Below the pieces are notes generated by a model. It saw only the letters and a program-made list of their open reading frames with translations, did no database searches and was not told the origin of the DNA. Shown here piece after piece: positions 22,264 to 34,145 of a stretch of 48,241 bases of DNA (positions within the stretch are counted from its first letter, which is position 1; every line of letters begins with the position of its first letter). The DNA is taken from positions 1 through 48,241 of the forward strand of contig NW_013655088.1 in NCBI RefSeq assembly GCF_000499385.1, read 5' to 3'. Both the position numbers and the translations under genes were made by a program. This DNA comes from Eimeria necatrix. Its lineage: Eukaryota > Apicomplexa > Conoidasida > Eucoccidiorida > Eimeriidae.

Positions 22264-23454
22264 TCATGGTTGACTTGTAACGTAGTCGAGAACATCTTTA
22301 ACTTTCCTTCCCTTTTCCACGCTATCTGGGATTCGCCGCTTGGCGTCTTCTGCGTCTTCCCCTCCTCCTGTTGCCCTTTGTTTCAAACCATCCAGATATT
22401 TGCCCCACCCACGGCCGCATGCGCCTGCTGCTGATTTCAAAAGATCACTCATTCTTCCCATTTTCTCTTCGAGTTTACGCAAAGCGTCATCAAGCCTAGG
22501 CGTTTCCAGCCACGGAGCGGTCAGCCTGCCCATATCAATCCACTCGCCATGTGCTGTTCCAAGTGCGTCACGCCCTCTCCTGAGAGCGTCAACAGCAGGA
22601 CTACTTATATCATGAGGAGCATCTTCGTCGAATCCCGGCATGTTCGTGGAAATTCCGGTTCCTGCAAAGCCAAGAACGCTTGACCTGTCCTGAACTCTCG
22701 TAGCCCAATCTCCATCGCAATCATCTGCAATTCGACCGAGAAGAGATTTGCATTCGTCTGCTAAGTCTTCAAGACGCTGGGCGAGAGTAGGATCCACTCC
22801 GGAAGACACGCCCGCGCCTAAAATTTGACCCACCAGCGAAACTCCTCGGCGGGTTTTTTCCCAGAGATCCTCTTTGTCTTCATCATCCATGCCACCAATG
22901 TCATCAATCGAATCAGATACGTCGTCAGCCCACAACCTGAGCTGGTCCGCTAAGTCGGAGGCTTCCCGTGGCCCGAGTTGAACGGAAGCGGATGAGGGTT
23001 CCGTTGGAAGTGGAAGTGGAGCTGGAGCTTCGGGCTGGGGCGGAAGATCAGTTGAAGACGGAGCTGCAGCTTGGAGTGGAGGTTCAATTCTGGAGCGGCG
23101 TTCAGGTTTGGGTGGGTGTTGAGGTTTTTCAGCTTTCGGTGGAGGCGGAGCTTGAGCTGCGGACGGCACTGACACGCTCGGAGGTCCTTGCAATTGAGGA
23201 GGATCAATTAGAGGCCTACGCGAAGGCCGGGGCGGCTTTGGAGGCGCGACGGGCTGAGAAGTGAACACGTCGGGAATTTTAAGTCGAGATGGACGCGAAG
23301 GCGAAGTCGGAGGGCGAAAGTCGAATGGCCGTCCGCCAGGAACTTCAAGAGTGGAGCCGGGCCTGGGAGAAGAGGGAAACTGGGGAAACTTTGCATGTCC
23401 TTTGGGGGGCACTGCAGGGGCGGGTGGCTTTTGAGGTGCGGGAGAGGCTGGGCT

Positions 23455-24090
23455 TTCATCTGGTGATGCAGATCCACTTGGAGATGTTGAAGGAAAGGCT
23501 GGCTGTTGAGGAGGTGGTGGACTTCCACTTGGAGATGTTGAAGGAAAGGCTGGCTGTTGAGGAGGTGGTGGAGATCCACTTCGAGATGTTGCAGGAGAGG
23601 CTGGCTGTTGAGGAGGTGGTGGAGATCCACTTCGAGATGTTGCAGGAGAGGCTGGATACTGGGGAGGTGTTGGAGATCCACTTCGGGATGCTACAGGAGA
23701 GGCTGGCTGTTGAGGAGGCGTTGGAGATCCACTTGGAGATGTTGCAGGAGAGGCTGGATACTGGGGAGGTGTTGGAGATCCACTTGGAGATGTTGAAGGA
23801 GAGGCTGGCTGTTGAGGAGGTGTTGGAGATCCACTTCGAGATGCTACAGGAGAGCCTGGATACTGAGGTGTTGGAGATCCACTTCGAGATGCTTCAGGAG
23901 AGGCTGGAAACTGCGGAGGTGTTGGAGATCCACTTCGAGATGTTGAAGGAGAGGCTGGAAACTGCGGAGGTGTTGGAGATCCACTTCGAGATGTTGAAGG
24001 AGAGGCTGGCTGTTGCGGAGGTGTTGGAGATCCACTTGGAGATGTTGCAGAAGAGGCTGGCTGTTGCGGAGAAGACGGAGATGGGACTCG
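23455..24090 (-). repeat. 48-bp tandem repeats encoding SGSPTPPQQPASPSTS
   Basis: About a dozen imperfect units of 45-48 bp encode a 16-residue Pro/Ser/Gln repeat in family member 3. The differences are in-frame (SR versus SP, QQ versus QF or QY), so the array has evolved as coding sequence on the minus strand. The opposite strand is also open and reads as a Glu/Leu-rich heptad-like repeat, a by-product of the unit length. Confidence 0.85.
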
Positions 24091-24689
24091 GGGAGTTGGA
24101 GGTCCAGTGGGGGATGGAGTTCGAAGCCGAGGGGATTCAGAAAGGGGTGGAAGATCTTCCTCCGAGGATGAACTTGCATGCCTGGAGGAAGCTCCACTCT
24201 GAGGCGGGAGTTGAAGGCCGGAAGCAGGCTCGGGGGAGGACGGAAACTCCGGCGAAGTTTGAGGTTCGGGCGTGGATGATGGGAGTTCTGGCGAAGAGCT
24301 CTCAGCTCTCCGGGGTGAAGTGCCAAGAGTTGGTGGAAATTGAGGTAAAGATGCGGGTTCTTGAGGAAAAGATACAGGTTCAGGCGAAGGGGGAGGCGGC
24401 GGCGAAGAGGGAGGCTGAGGAACCGAAGGCGGAGGCTGAACTTGGGGTGGAGGATCAGGCTGAGAGGGAGGCTCGGGGGGAGGAACCGGCGAAGCCTCTC
24501 CAGAGCCTCCGCAGGGGCCTTCTTCCCCTTCCTCTTCAGTGGCGAGGCGGCGGAAGTGCGTTCGGGGCTGGGAGGAAGACAAGTGAGAGAAGCACTTAAG
24601 AAGAAGAAACAGTGTCACCGAGATGGCCAGCGACAAGGCCGTGCCTCCAAGGGCGCGCCACACATATTTTCCAGAAGGAGCCTGCGCAG

Positions 24690-24872
24690 AAACGGCTCCG
24701 TCCATAACATAAAATTCCTCTTTGGAAGAATCCTCCTCAAATGCATGACTGCTAGCAGGGGGAAAGGGTCCGCTGGATGGCAAACGGCTCCGTCCATAAC
24801 ATAAAATTCCTCTTTGGAAGAATCCTCCTCAAATGCATGACTGCTAGCAGGGGGAAAGGGTCCGCTGGATGG
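24690..24872. repeat. Tandem direct duplication, 91 bp x 2, period 92
   Basis: Positions 24690-24780 and 24782-24872 are identical over 91 bases with one base (C at 24781) between them. The period is not a multiple of three and falls in the 5' coding part of family member 3, splitting its reading frame. There is no AG|GT arrangement inside the unit that would let splicing remove exactly one copy. Confidence 0.95.
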
Positions 24873-24944
24873 TGCCTGCGCTCCTCGGACTGGGAACGAG
24901 GCGCCCAGCAGTATGGCGCCACATGAGAAGAGGCTGCGCAACAT

Positions 24945-27900
24945 TATGTTCTCAAACGTGGGCTTTAAAACAAACACTTATTCTTTAAATTTTCGCAAAT
25001 TTGCTTTCCTGTCTTCATCTTTCGAACCCCGAAACCCTCGTTGGAGGATGCTCACCCCCCCGTGCTCCAAGGACTTCGCAGTGCACTCCTATGCGCAGGC
25101 TTTGGCTGAGCGGCAGAACCTCTGTAACTCCCTCCGCACGAAAGCAGCACTTTATTTGCCAAACCAGCAACAAACTTGGCACTTATAAGTGAACTAAATT
25201 TCAATGCTGTAGCCCCAATTCGCGAGGTTTCATTGGCGCAAGCTATAACCGTCTGCCATCTGTCAAAAGCCGTCGTCCGCGCCGCGTTTTGCTCAATCAT
25301 TTCGCATTTTTGGGGTAGTTTTGAATGGACCTTCACCCACTAAAACTAGTCACCTTCGAAACATGATATAATGCTTGTTTCGCGCCTCGAGGCTGCCTTT
25401 TCTCTTCAGCAAAGGCCTGATCGAATCATGCTGCTGTTCTGTGGGCTCTGTGTCTGCCTCAGCACTAGCAGCACCAGAGCTGCGCGTTCTTTGTCTTTCT
25501 GCACTTTTGCGCTTCTCCAACTTGCTTTTTCATTTCAGTTTTGTGAGTGAAACTAAGTAGCGCATCAAGTTCGCCGCAGGAGTCCTTACGTTGTAGCTCG
25601 GCTGCACGCGATGTTTCCTCATCTCGCACCCAATCAGTGGACACGCCATTACCAAACTCACCTAAATAAGGTTAAACTCTCTTTTAAAATAACTTTATGT
25701 ATTGTTGGACTAGAGAGAACTGCCGCGAAAGAAGCACGAGCGAGTGAACACAGACTACACGGGAGGACGGAGCTAGTGGCGACGCAACGTGAGCGTGCGG
25801 GTGCAATGGTTGGAGCTTCATAGTATACATGTCTTTGCTTTAAGCTCTTTCCATGATGTCTACTAGGAGCAAACATTGATTTGGGAATGTTTTTTTGTAT
25901 ACTGAAGCCCAAGAGATGGGAGTAAATCCATGAGCCGCTAAGTAAGCCGGCCCATTGACCAGCGGGGGAAGGGATCATGCCCCCGCGAAAAATGTGAATT
26001 CCCCAGACCACGGAAACGCATTGTCCACAAAGAATTTCAAATGATATTTTGATTCTAAAATAATGGTTCATGACTGTTGAATAATACTGTGAAGGGAAGG
26101 CAGATAAATCGTGCGCCCTGTAACGGTGCAGGGTTAGGGAGAGGCAGCATTCCAGGTTTTGACAGGACCCTTCAAGGGTCAGATAAGCTTTTATAGGGTG
26201 CTCCGATCAGGAAAATAAGTGTCTATTGGTATTCGAAGGCATAGAAGAAGGCTCTACGAGCCACTTAACACTGCACAGCTAGAACCGCGCAAAAATTTGG
26301 ACTAGTGCATATCGACCCCACAACCGCTCTCGCTGCCTATCCGCGACAAAGAAAGCCCAAAAAGTGGTCACGTACCAATTAGAAAATGTAGGAATAAGGG
26401 CGAAAGAGCTTTGTCAGGTCCTCAAGCCTTCACGCGAGCCCAGCTCACACCGAGGAGCATCGTTGGCACACTGTAGGGAATCAGTCAACAGTTCTCGTGA
26501 TCTAATGCACACAAAGAAGGCGCTGGAGCTACCTTAACAGCTCATCACTGGATGCACGCTGTAACACACAGCAGCAGTTGCCTGCAGCTTCGTTTCTTCT
26601 GTATGAACAGATGTGGAAACTAAAGATCTGGGAGTCGTAAGCCAATGCACTTTACATCATTTCACACTGAGACCGACAGATAGCACCACGCTTTCCGTGC
26701 AGCAACTTATCATGAATCTTGTGTGGCCAACGCTGGCCGAACGCACAAACTCGTTTCGTGCACTCTATTAAATGCTTTTGTGGCATCCCAGATGCCTTTC
26801 CTTGCCACGTTTGCTGCTATAGAGAGAGAATAGGAGGGTCATAGCGCCCATTTCTTTCAGGCACCATCCTCAGCTTTTGTCTATCAGCACGTTTGCAACA
26901 ATAACATTTAAAAACAACGCTGCACAGACGCGTGAACACCTCTTCAGTGCCGGGAAAGTATCTTTAAGAATCCTTTTGTACTAGTGGGATTGAGGCACTT
27001 GCACGTGAGAATTTCAGTGGGAAAGTGAAGTTGAGCTCGTATTAAGTGTGTTGCACAACTAAAGGTTTTAAAATTTCTTTAAATGGCAGCTAGAGTCACA
27101 ATCAAGTGCCAATTAGACGAGAAACATACATAGTTACATGTGCAGGAGTTGAGAAACTCAAATTTGCAGCGGTGCGTACTGCAGCGGAGCATGAAAATAG
27201 CCTAAGATTGCCATGAAAACTGCGTTAAATGCATTTGTAGCATGCATTAAATATGAATTTTGTAAAGGAGGAGCCGAAACATTGGCGAAGACCTGCAAGC
27301 CCTGAAGCCATGCCAACGACTTCGGGCCAACAGTGACGCTGTGGCTACCGGGGCCTCACTTAAGGACAAGAAGTTCCGCGTTTCAGAAAGAGTTAGCTCA
27401 ATTTTTGTTTCCTGTGGAGCCTCTGCCATGTTTAAATCGACCGGTCAAATTGTCACACACAAATATGAATGCTGCTGGGTCAAGAAGAGTTTGTAGGTTT
27501 GTTGGCAGTGGGGATTTACGAAGCCGCGGAGCTGCGCTTGGTGCCCTGCCATATTGTTACTTTTCTTAACTCCGCGCTTGTTATTTGCAGCTCGCATGCA
27601 GCGCAGATTGGGATTTCGGGAATACCGTGTTCCTTGGAATGGAATGCAGCTCCTTAGCGGGGAGGTCGTGGAAGTCCTCAAAGAGTCTTCAGCGGGTATC
27701 TCTAGACAGCCAGTACCCAGCAGAAAGTGCTTCGATTCCTAAGCACTGCAGCGCAAAACATAATTCAAGGAACTGCCTAAGTATTGTAGAAGATGCGAGC
27801 ACCTGGCTGCACTAGTGGTCTCCAGGTGCAATGAGATCACCGATAACCAGATTAGGATAGCCCAGCCACAGACCGCCGAGGTGAACATCTTATGAAATGC

Positions 27901-30900
27901 CAGAGTATTGACGTTCGAGAAAGGCACTTTTGGCTCACCAAAAGCCTCCAAAACACGAAAAAGCAAACGCCGCAAGGAGTTTCCTACGCTGTATGGTCCA
28001 TTTGACCCAGTAGAGCTCGGAGCTGAAATGGTATATTTTAGACATTGCACAATTAGAGTACCAGTGGCAGCCTAGACACGATCAACTGGTATTTGGAAAA
28101 GCAACTGTTTCACAGGATGCCCTGTACATTATTACGAGCTAAGATGCCAAGAAAACTGGCTGTACTTTCATGGGAAATCAGTCTGATATCCCTCGACTAA
28201 CCTGTGCTTGCTTAAAGGCAGTGGAACTAAAAAAGGAGGACAAGAATTTAAAGAAGTGAAGGTGCGAAAGAAGCCCCAGGGAGTTTGGTAAATTAACCAC
28301 AAAAGCTTGCTTGCCATTGCAAAAGATAGGACAAGGATTTTCGCGGAGAAGCCTTTTGGGAAACTAAGCAGGGGCTCTGGTCGAAGGAAGTGGAGGAACC
28401 ACGACGAAGGCAGAGTTGCAAGAAAGAAGCATTGTTGCATTACGAGTGTAGAGAATGAAACATTGAAAACAATTGTTTAAAGATAAGAACGCGGACTGAA
28501 ACTTGGAAGGCAGTGGAGGGGGTGCGCTGACGTGAGATCTTATGCGGGCCACTGCCCAGCGTCAGACACTTTCTAGTCGGAGCCACCCTCCAGGGCCTCC
28601 CCCTGCGGAGAATATAACTACAGATTTTAGAAAGCAAATGTAGAGGATGCGGTAGGCAAAGGCACTAGGCCCCGAGAAGCCGTGATTGTAGCTTGTAGCG
28701 CTGCAGCGCTGTGCGCTGATCCAGAAATGGCCCTTAGGGTCGTATCATTCAGATTATACCGATTTAAGTAGAAATGGCAAGTGATTGCCTTGCAAAGGCT
28801 TGTAGTCCTCAGGCAATCACCCCGGATCTGCTCTGCAGTTAGCCCGGGTTTTGCTGCTGGCAACTGACACCGAAGCTGCAGTGAGCAGCACGGACGAGAC
28901 CGGACAGAACAAAAAGTGGAATTATAATGGCAATGTCTGGAACCCAACAATTTATAATGGGTGTCTTCAGTGGGTAGTGTTTGTTTTGCACACATTGAAC
29001 CAAAACGACAGAGACAAGTAGACGGCAAGCCAAGCTTAGACTACTGCAGTAAAGGATTGATGTGGGCAATCGTGTTAAAGGTCAAGGCCTTAGAAGCCTT
29101 CCCAAATTGGAAAATGCAGCAACACTTGCCAGATACGGGAGAGATAATGCAGAGTAGGATACAGTGAAGCCTCTCCAGCTGAAAGCAGAGAAGCGCGAAC
29201 AGGCTCCAGAAAAGGATCTAGAAGAGTTTGTAAGTGGCAAGTGTGAGGGCTAAGAAGAAGTGCGGGCTAGCGCAAGTCAGCGGTCAACTCATCTGTCTGT
29301 AAGCAAGAATTGTGTGCCGCGGAAGTGGCGCAAGGCAAGAAAAGGAAGAGCTGGGCAATCAGAAGAAGAATGCAACATGTCAAGAATATGCTATGTTCTG
29401 TGGGCACGGCAACGCGAAGTTGATTTGATATGGTCAGTCAAGATAACGAAGCCTGATTGGGCACTGGTACATCTCGCAGCTTAACTCTGTTAACTTGTTG
29501 GTTGTTGAAAGGGCATATCGTAGAGCCTAGAGATCTCCTAAAGAACGTGTGTACAGTATTACTAATGGCAAAGGATTGCGTATTGACTGCTCAGTGGCTA
29601 CAGCGGTGATACTTTTTTTGTCGTGAATGCTTTTCGAGCGGCTCTCAAGCAGTGCATCACTGCAATCTGATCTTGCGGCTGGATTGGATGGCACGATAAC
29701 AGGCGGCCCAATTCTTAAATCCGAGACGCTGAGAGCTTCTGTAAATTTATAACGTTTTTCTCTACCTGCGGAGCCCTTTAACATAAATGGAGAAGATAAG
29801 AGGCCGGGTGAGGCTTGATATAAGACACCTGGAGGGCAGCAATACGAAACGCTGGCAAAGAAGCTACCACGGGTTATGACGAAGGGGCCGCTGACGCCCC
29901 TAACCTCTCTAGTTAAGCGGTACACATCACATGTGAGACAAAAGATAAGATATTAGACCGAGAAAACTAGTTTGACGGACAAGTACGGACTCGGGTCAGC
30001 TTAGTGCCGGCTACAGCGCTTTAATCCCAAAATGGGTATACCGAAGTTGAGCACAGTTTGTATTCCTGCGACTATGTAAGAGGACGCAAGGAAGCTTTCA
30101 GCTGTTCTTCTGAAGAACTACAGAGCTGCCGTAAAAGCGCCTTATTTGGCCCGCATCCCCACTACCACTAAAAGCGACAAATGCCGCCGCGGCATGACTC
30201 CAAGCTGGACTGCACTTTGTTTGGTGAATAACTTCATGTAATGGAAGCGTAAAATATATCAAACGAGACAGCATGAGCACAAGCTTCTGTAGTCGATGCA
30301 TTACCTGCTGGACTGCCGCCAAAGCGCTCCCATGAGCAGCAGCTGTTACTGCTGGCTGGTAAGCTCCCAGCAAGATCCGTTATTCACCTTTTGCTGCGGA
30401 AACAGGTTTACTTTCAAGTGCAAAATATGATGAAATTTGCTCCAAATGAGTCAATTCGTCCTGTTTACTCCCTTATACGGTACCCCGCAAGTACTGTTGA
30501 GAAGCAGGATGACAGCTCCAGCGAGTCAAAAATACGCACGCTGGTTCAGTATCAGACTGCTTTATGAAAACTAATTGTAAACTGGCATTTTGTACGACTT
30601 ATTTTGCTAGTAAGTCACTTTATCTTTTGCATTACGCTCAGGGTCTTGACGTCGGGTCACAGCATCCCCATATTCATGGATTTTCCTATTTAAAAGATTC
30701 CCAGATTAGAGGCATCAGGAGAGCCATCGCACCGGAATCCAGCAATGAATCTTCATAAAAGAGAGAAACCAGTAAGAATCCAGTGGTAATGGGTTTTTCT
30801 TCTTAAGGCTGGAATGTGAAGTTATCCCAATAATGAGGTAACGACTTGAACATGCTTTCAATATGCAGTAGCACTTGTGACTTTCCGTTACTTCTTCAAT

Positions 30901-31840
30901 ACTAAACCCCCCTCCACCCCGAAAAGCTGTGTGTCAAAGGTTTAGCCTCAGATATGCCAATACTTTTGCTGTGCGCCTTCTGCCGATTCGCTATTCTCTG
31001 GCTTTTTTGTTCGTAATATTCTAATCAAGAAACACCCCTCTCATTGTTCACTTTGCATTTCCACGCTCAGCTCATAGATACTTCACCTTTTGTCCCAGCA
31101 CCATACTGAAATTATGCAGAAGGAAGAGCGCAAACTGGCATATCTGCTGAAATGCAGAAGCACAAATTTTTGGCATTTCATCTGCAACTCTTGTTAGTTT
31201 CGGGACTTCCCACTACGCTAGCTCGCCTTAAATACTTTCCTTTTTGTACATTTTTCTTAAATTGCCACAAAGCTGCACCTTTGAGCGCATTCATACATCA
31301 AGATAGTCCGCAATGTGCAAAATCCCATTCGGACTTGTCCTGCTACATCTGCTGACACACGGCCGAATCCTCTTCTACTAAAGTGCATTCAAGCACTGGG
31401 ATCTATGATTGTGGCACTTCTGTTGCAAAAGTTTCAGGAAAAAATCAAAATTTCAAGAAAACCACTTTGCTGAGCGCGCTGGCAAAGGCTAGGCCCCACA
31501 AAGTTGGGATTTCTGAGCCGGAGAGAAACAAACTGATATCAAGTGGTGAAATTCCTGCCCCTTTGTGAGACATTGAGAATTGATTTGTGGCTGCAGCATT
31601 GAAGTTGTTATGCGAGAAATTGGAAGGTTAAGCCATCCATGAATTGACCCCCACACACCAAAGACCTCAAACGCGCCAAGACAAACTTACTAGGGTATAT
31701 TCTGTTGTGCATAAATGCCAAGGCGAAAAGAACGAGTGCCTGCACACCACTCTAGTTGAATTCTCGATAAATTCTCGCTGGTTTCGCACCAGCAACAAAC
31801 TTACTCTTGACCTCTTCAGCTCAGGAGCTATTCAACAGAG
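24945..31840. other. Repeat-poor island with no convincing gene
   Basis: For nearly 7 kb there are no heptamer arrays, no CAG/CTG tracts of note and no GGGGGCCCC arrays, in contrast to both sides. No open frame exceeds about 137 codons, and none shows a recognisable domain. The start should contain the promoter of the gene beginning at 24944. One frame at 25428-25550 encodes a signal-peptide-like stretch (MLLFCGLCVCLSTSSTRA) followed by a good donor (TTTT|GTGAGT) and could be a first exon. I saw no tRNA-like structure or transposase. It may be a repeat-poor segment of the kind known in Eimeria chromosomes. Confidence 0.5.
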
Positions 31841-32572
31841 ATGAATTCTGAACGTGAGCTAACCAGACGCCACTTCTCAGGTAAAATGGTTTAAATTTCG
31901 TTTGTTATGAAGCAAAAAGAAAAGCTGCAGGTACAGAAAAAAGGGAAAAGCCGCATTTTCCGCGAATTTCACGAAGTGCAGACAGCCCTTTTCACCAAGA
32001 GCGCGTGAAACTTTTCACTTCCAAGTTTCTTTGGGCTTGACTCAAACTTCCATGACCCCGCGTAATAACTTTTGTGCTGCAGTCACAAGTTTAGGCTGAA
32101 TGTCTCACGCAGAGGAATAGCAGCTTCATCACTTTTCAGTTTCTGTTTTCCCCGGCTCACAGTTCCCCCTGCCGTGTGGTCTAGCTTTTGCGCTGAATCC
32201 CCTTCTTCCCTTGCTTTTATTGCCCTTTTTTCCAATATAATTGTATTTGTATATTATGTTTTCCACTTGTTGTGTGTGTCTCCCAGAGATGATCCCGTCC
32301 ATTCACAAACACTAGACGAAGACCTGAGGATGCACCACCCCGCTGGGAATAGACCTTCCTCGGAGACCTACACAATTTATTTAGATGAAATTGAGTTCAA
32401 AAATCAACAAGAAAAAATAAGAGAAAACAATTTGCATAAGCAACTTCGACACCGGCTCCAGGAGGCTGCAGCGCCGAAGTCTTCTGGGGCCCCAGTGGGG
32501 CCCCTGCCCCGGGCCATTGGAACCCAAATCAGACACTGGGGCCCCCCGGGGCCCTCACAAGGGACCTGTTAA
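31841..32572 (+). CDS. Possible small two-exon gene, unknown protein
   Basis: The candidate first exon is 31841-31880, beginning ATGAATTCTGAACG and ending TCAG|GTAAAA. The second is 32316-32572, after a long pyrimidine-rich stretch and CACTAG, ending at TAA. The phases agree. The product of about 98 residues begins MNSERELTRRHFSDEDLRMH, continues with a charged helix (YLDEIEFKNQQEKIRENNL, then HKQLRHRLQEA), and ends in GC-rich sequence. The helix has protein-like composition and no repeats, but I do not recognise a family. An alternative acceptor at 32285-32286 would leave the wrong phase. It could instead be an exon of a longer gene. Confidence 0.35.
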
Positions 32573-32876
32573 TCCAAAGAACAAAACCTTCAAGTTTAAA
32601 TATATCCGAATTAATCATCTTTACGTTTTTGCGGTGCTGGAGGTGCATTTGGGCCCAGAGTAGGGCTTGTTGAAAGCTTCAGTGTTGGCTAGGCCCAAAG
32701 CCCCGGAACCGTAAACCCTGAAACCTAAACCCCAAACGCTAAACATTGAGCCCCAAACCCTAAACCCTACGATTTCCCCTTACCGTTAAGGCTTTTTGGT
32801 ATCGGCTGAGTCGTGTGAGCCCCAGAAGGAGGCCGCCGGCCCCGCTGCAGTTGAGTTGTTTACTACACCCTACTTA

Positions 32877-32908
<32 letters not shown>

Positions 32909-33092
32909 TTGCTGCTGCTGCTGCTGTTTCTGAGGCTCAGCATGCCTGGGCAGAATGCTTGCACGGCTTGGGCCGGGGCCCCTCTTCGTGTGTAGCTGCG
33001 AAGAGCATTAACGCAGCTACCAGACTAACCCCCGAGAGCCTAAACCCTAAACCCTAAACCCTAAACCCCAAGCAAGAAGTGCCTCTTTCCCT
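32573..33092. other. 5' flank of the gene at 33093: degenerate telomere repeats and inverted CAG/CTG
   Basis: Degenerate heptamers lie at 32708-32770, an AGC tract (32878-32906) is followed after five bases by a CTG tract (32911-32928) that can pair with it, and four CCCTAAA units (33041-33070) stop about 23 bases before the ATG at 33093. No gene seen. The segment is probably promoter, leader or an intron of the leader. Confidence 0.5.
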
Positions 33093-34112
33093 ATGCTGCT
33101 TCTAGGCGGCCTGACGCGTGCTGCTCCTCCGGCAGCTCCCAAAACTCTACGGGGGCCCCCAGGGGGCCCCCCGGGGGGCCCCCCAGGGGGCCCCCCAGAC
33201 CTCTTTATTCAGCCCCTCAAAACAACCACTTTTCACCTCAGGCTTACTCAACTCAAACTCACTGATCCCCTGCGTCGCAGTGCACGAGGGGAACTAGCAG
33301 GGGGGCCCCCAAGGGGGCCCCCAAGGGGGCCCCCCGGGGGCCTCCCTTGGGGGCCTCCAAGGGGGCCCCCAAGGGCTGCAGCATGTAAAGAGTTTGCCAT
33401 CTGGGGGCCCCACATCTTCACCATTTGGTCTCACCAGCAGCAAAGAGGGGCCCTGGCTTACCCGGGAGCTGTTGCGACAATTTGGCAAGACGCAGCGATT
33501 GCAGCAGCAGCAGCAGCAGCAGCACGCAGTCGCCAGGCGCAGCAGCAGCAGCAGCAGCAGCAGCAGCGGCAGCATGGGGACGAAACATCGCTGGTGGAGA
33601 AAATCCCTCTTTCGTCCGCAGGCCCAGCAGCAGCAGCAGCAGCAAAGACTTTGTCTCACCCTCGAGCTTTGGCTGGCGTTTATTGCTCGTCTTTTTACCT
33701 AGCGTTTCTTGCTGCTGCTCACGCGGCTTCTCCTGCAGCAGCAGCAGCAACAGACGCAGCAGCAACAGCAGCAGCAGACGCAGCAGCAAGGAACCGCGGC
33801 TCGCCAAGACCCCGAGGGGCCCTGCAGAAACGGCAGGCAGCAATTGACAGACTGCTGCGGCTGGGGCCCAGGGGCCTTCCTGCTGTGGCTCGTGTTGCTG
33901 CTGCTGCTGCTCGCATGCAGCAGCTGCTGCGGGCCCCCAAAGGGCCCCCCAGTGGGGCCCCACACAAGACGCTGTGGCAGCAGGAGCTTGCTGCTGTTCT
34001 TGCTTCTACTTCTGCTGCTGCTGCTGCTGTTGCTGACCGGGCGTTTTGGTGGGCCTTTTGCACCGCAGCCGCAACTGCTGCTGCAGCGTTTTCACCCCAA
34101 GAGGCCAGCAGC

Positions 34113-34145
<33 letters not shown>

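Larger units (their letters stand above)
22264..24944 (-). pseudogene. Secreted/membrane Pro-rich protein, family member 3, frame-disrupted
   Basis: The signal peptide starts at the ATG at 24944-24942 (MLRSLFSCGAILLGASFPV...). The main frame runs from about 24783 to the TGA at 22266-22264. They are separated by a tandem duplication (24690-24780 and 24782-24872, period 92 bp) that shifts the frame; the frame open from the ATG stops at 24615. The main frame has a hydrophobic helix (TALSLAISVTLFLLLKC), then RRLAT, a possible ASP5/TEXEL-like site. About twelve 16-residue repeats of SGSPTPPQQPASP type and a Pro-rich linker follow. The C-terminal helical domain carries QRLEDLADECKSLL, CDGDWATRVQD and CGRGWGKYLDGLKQ, matching motifs of the gene at 9005-13492. 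It is either a recently broken allele or an assembly error. The main frame's first codon (TTG) is not a credible start. Function unknown. Confidence 0.7.

Noticed and set aside
23289..24599. 436-residue plus-strand frame with heptad-like LEIHFEMLQERL repeats
   Set aside because: It is exactly antisense to the 48-bp coding repeat of family member 3. The repeat length is divisible by three, which keeps both strands open. The minus frame has the paralogous domain.
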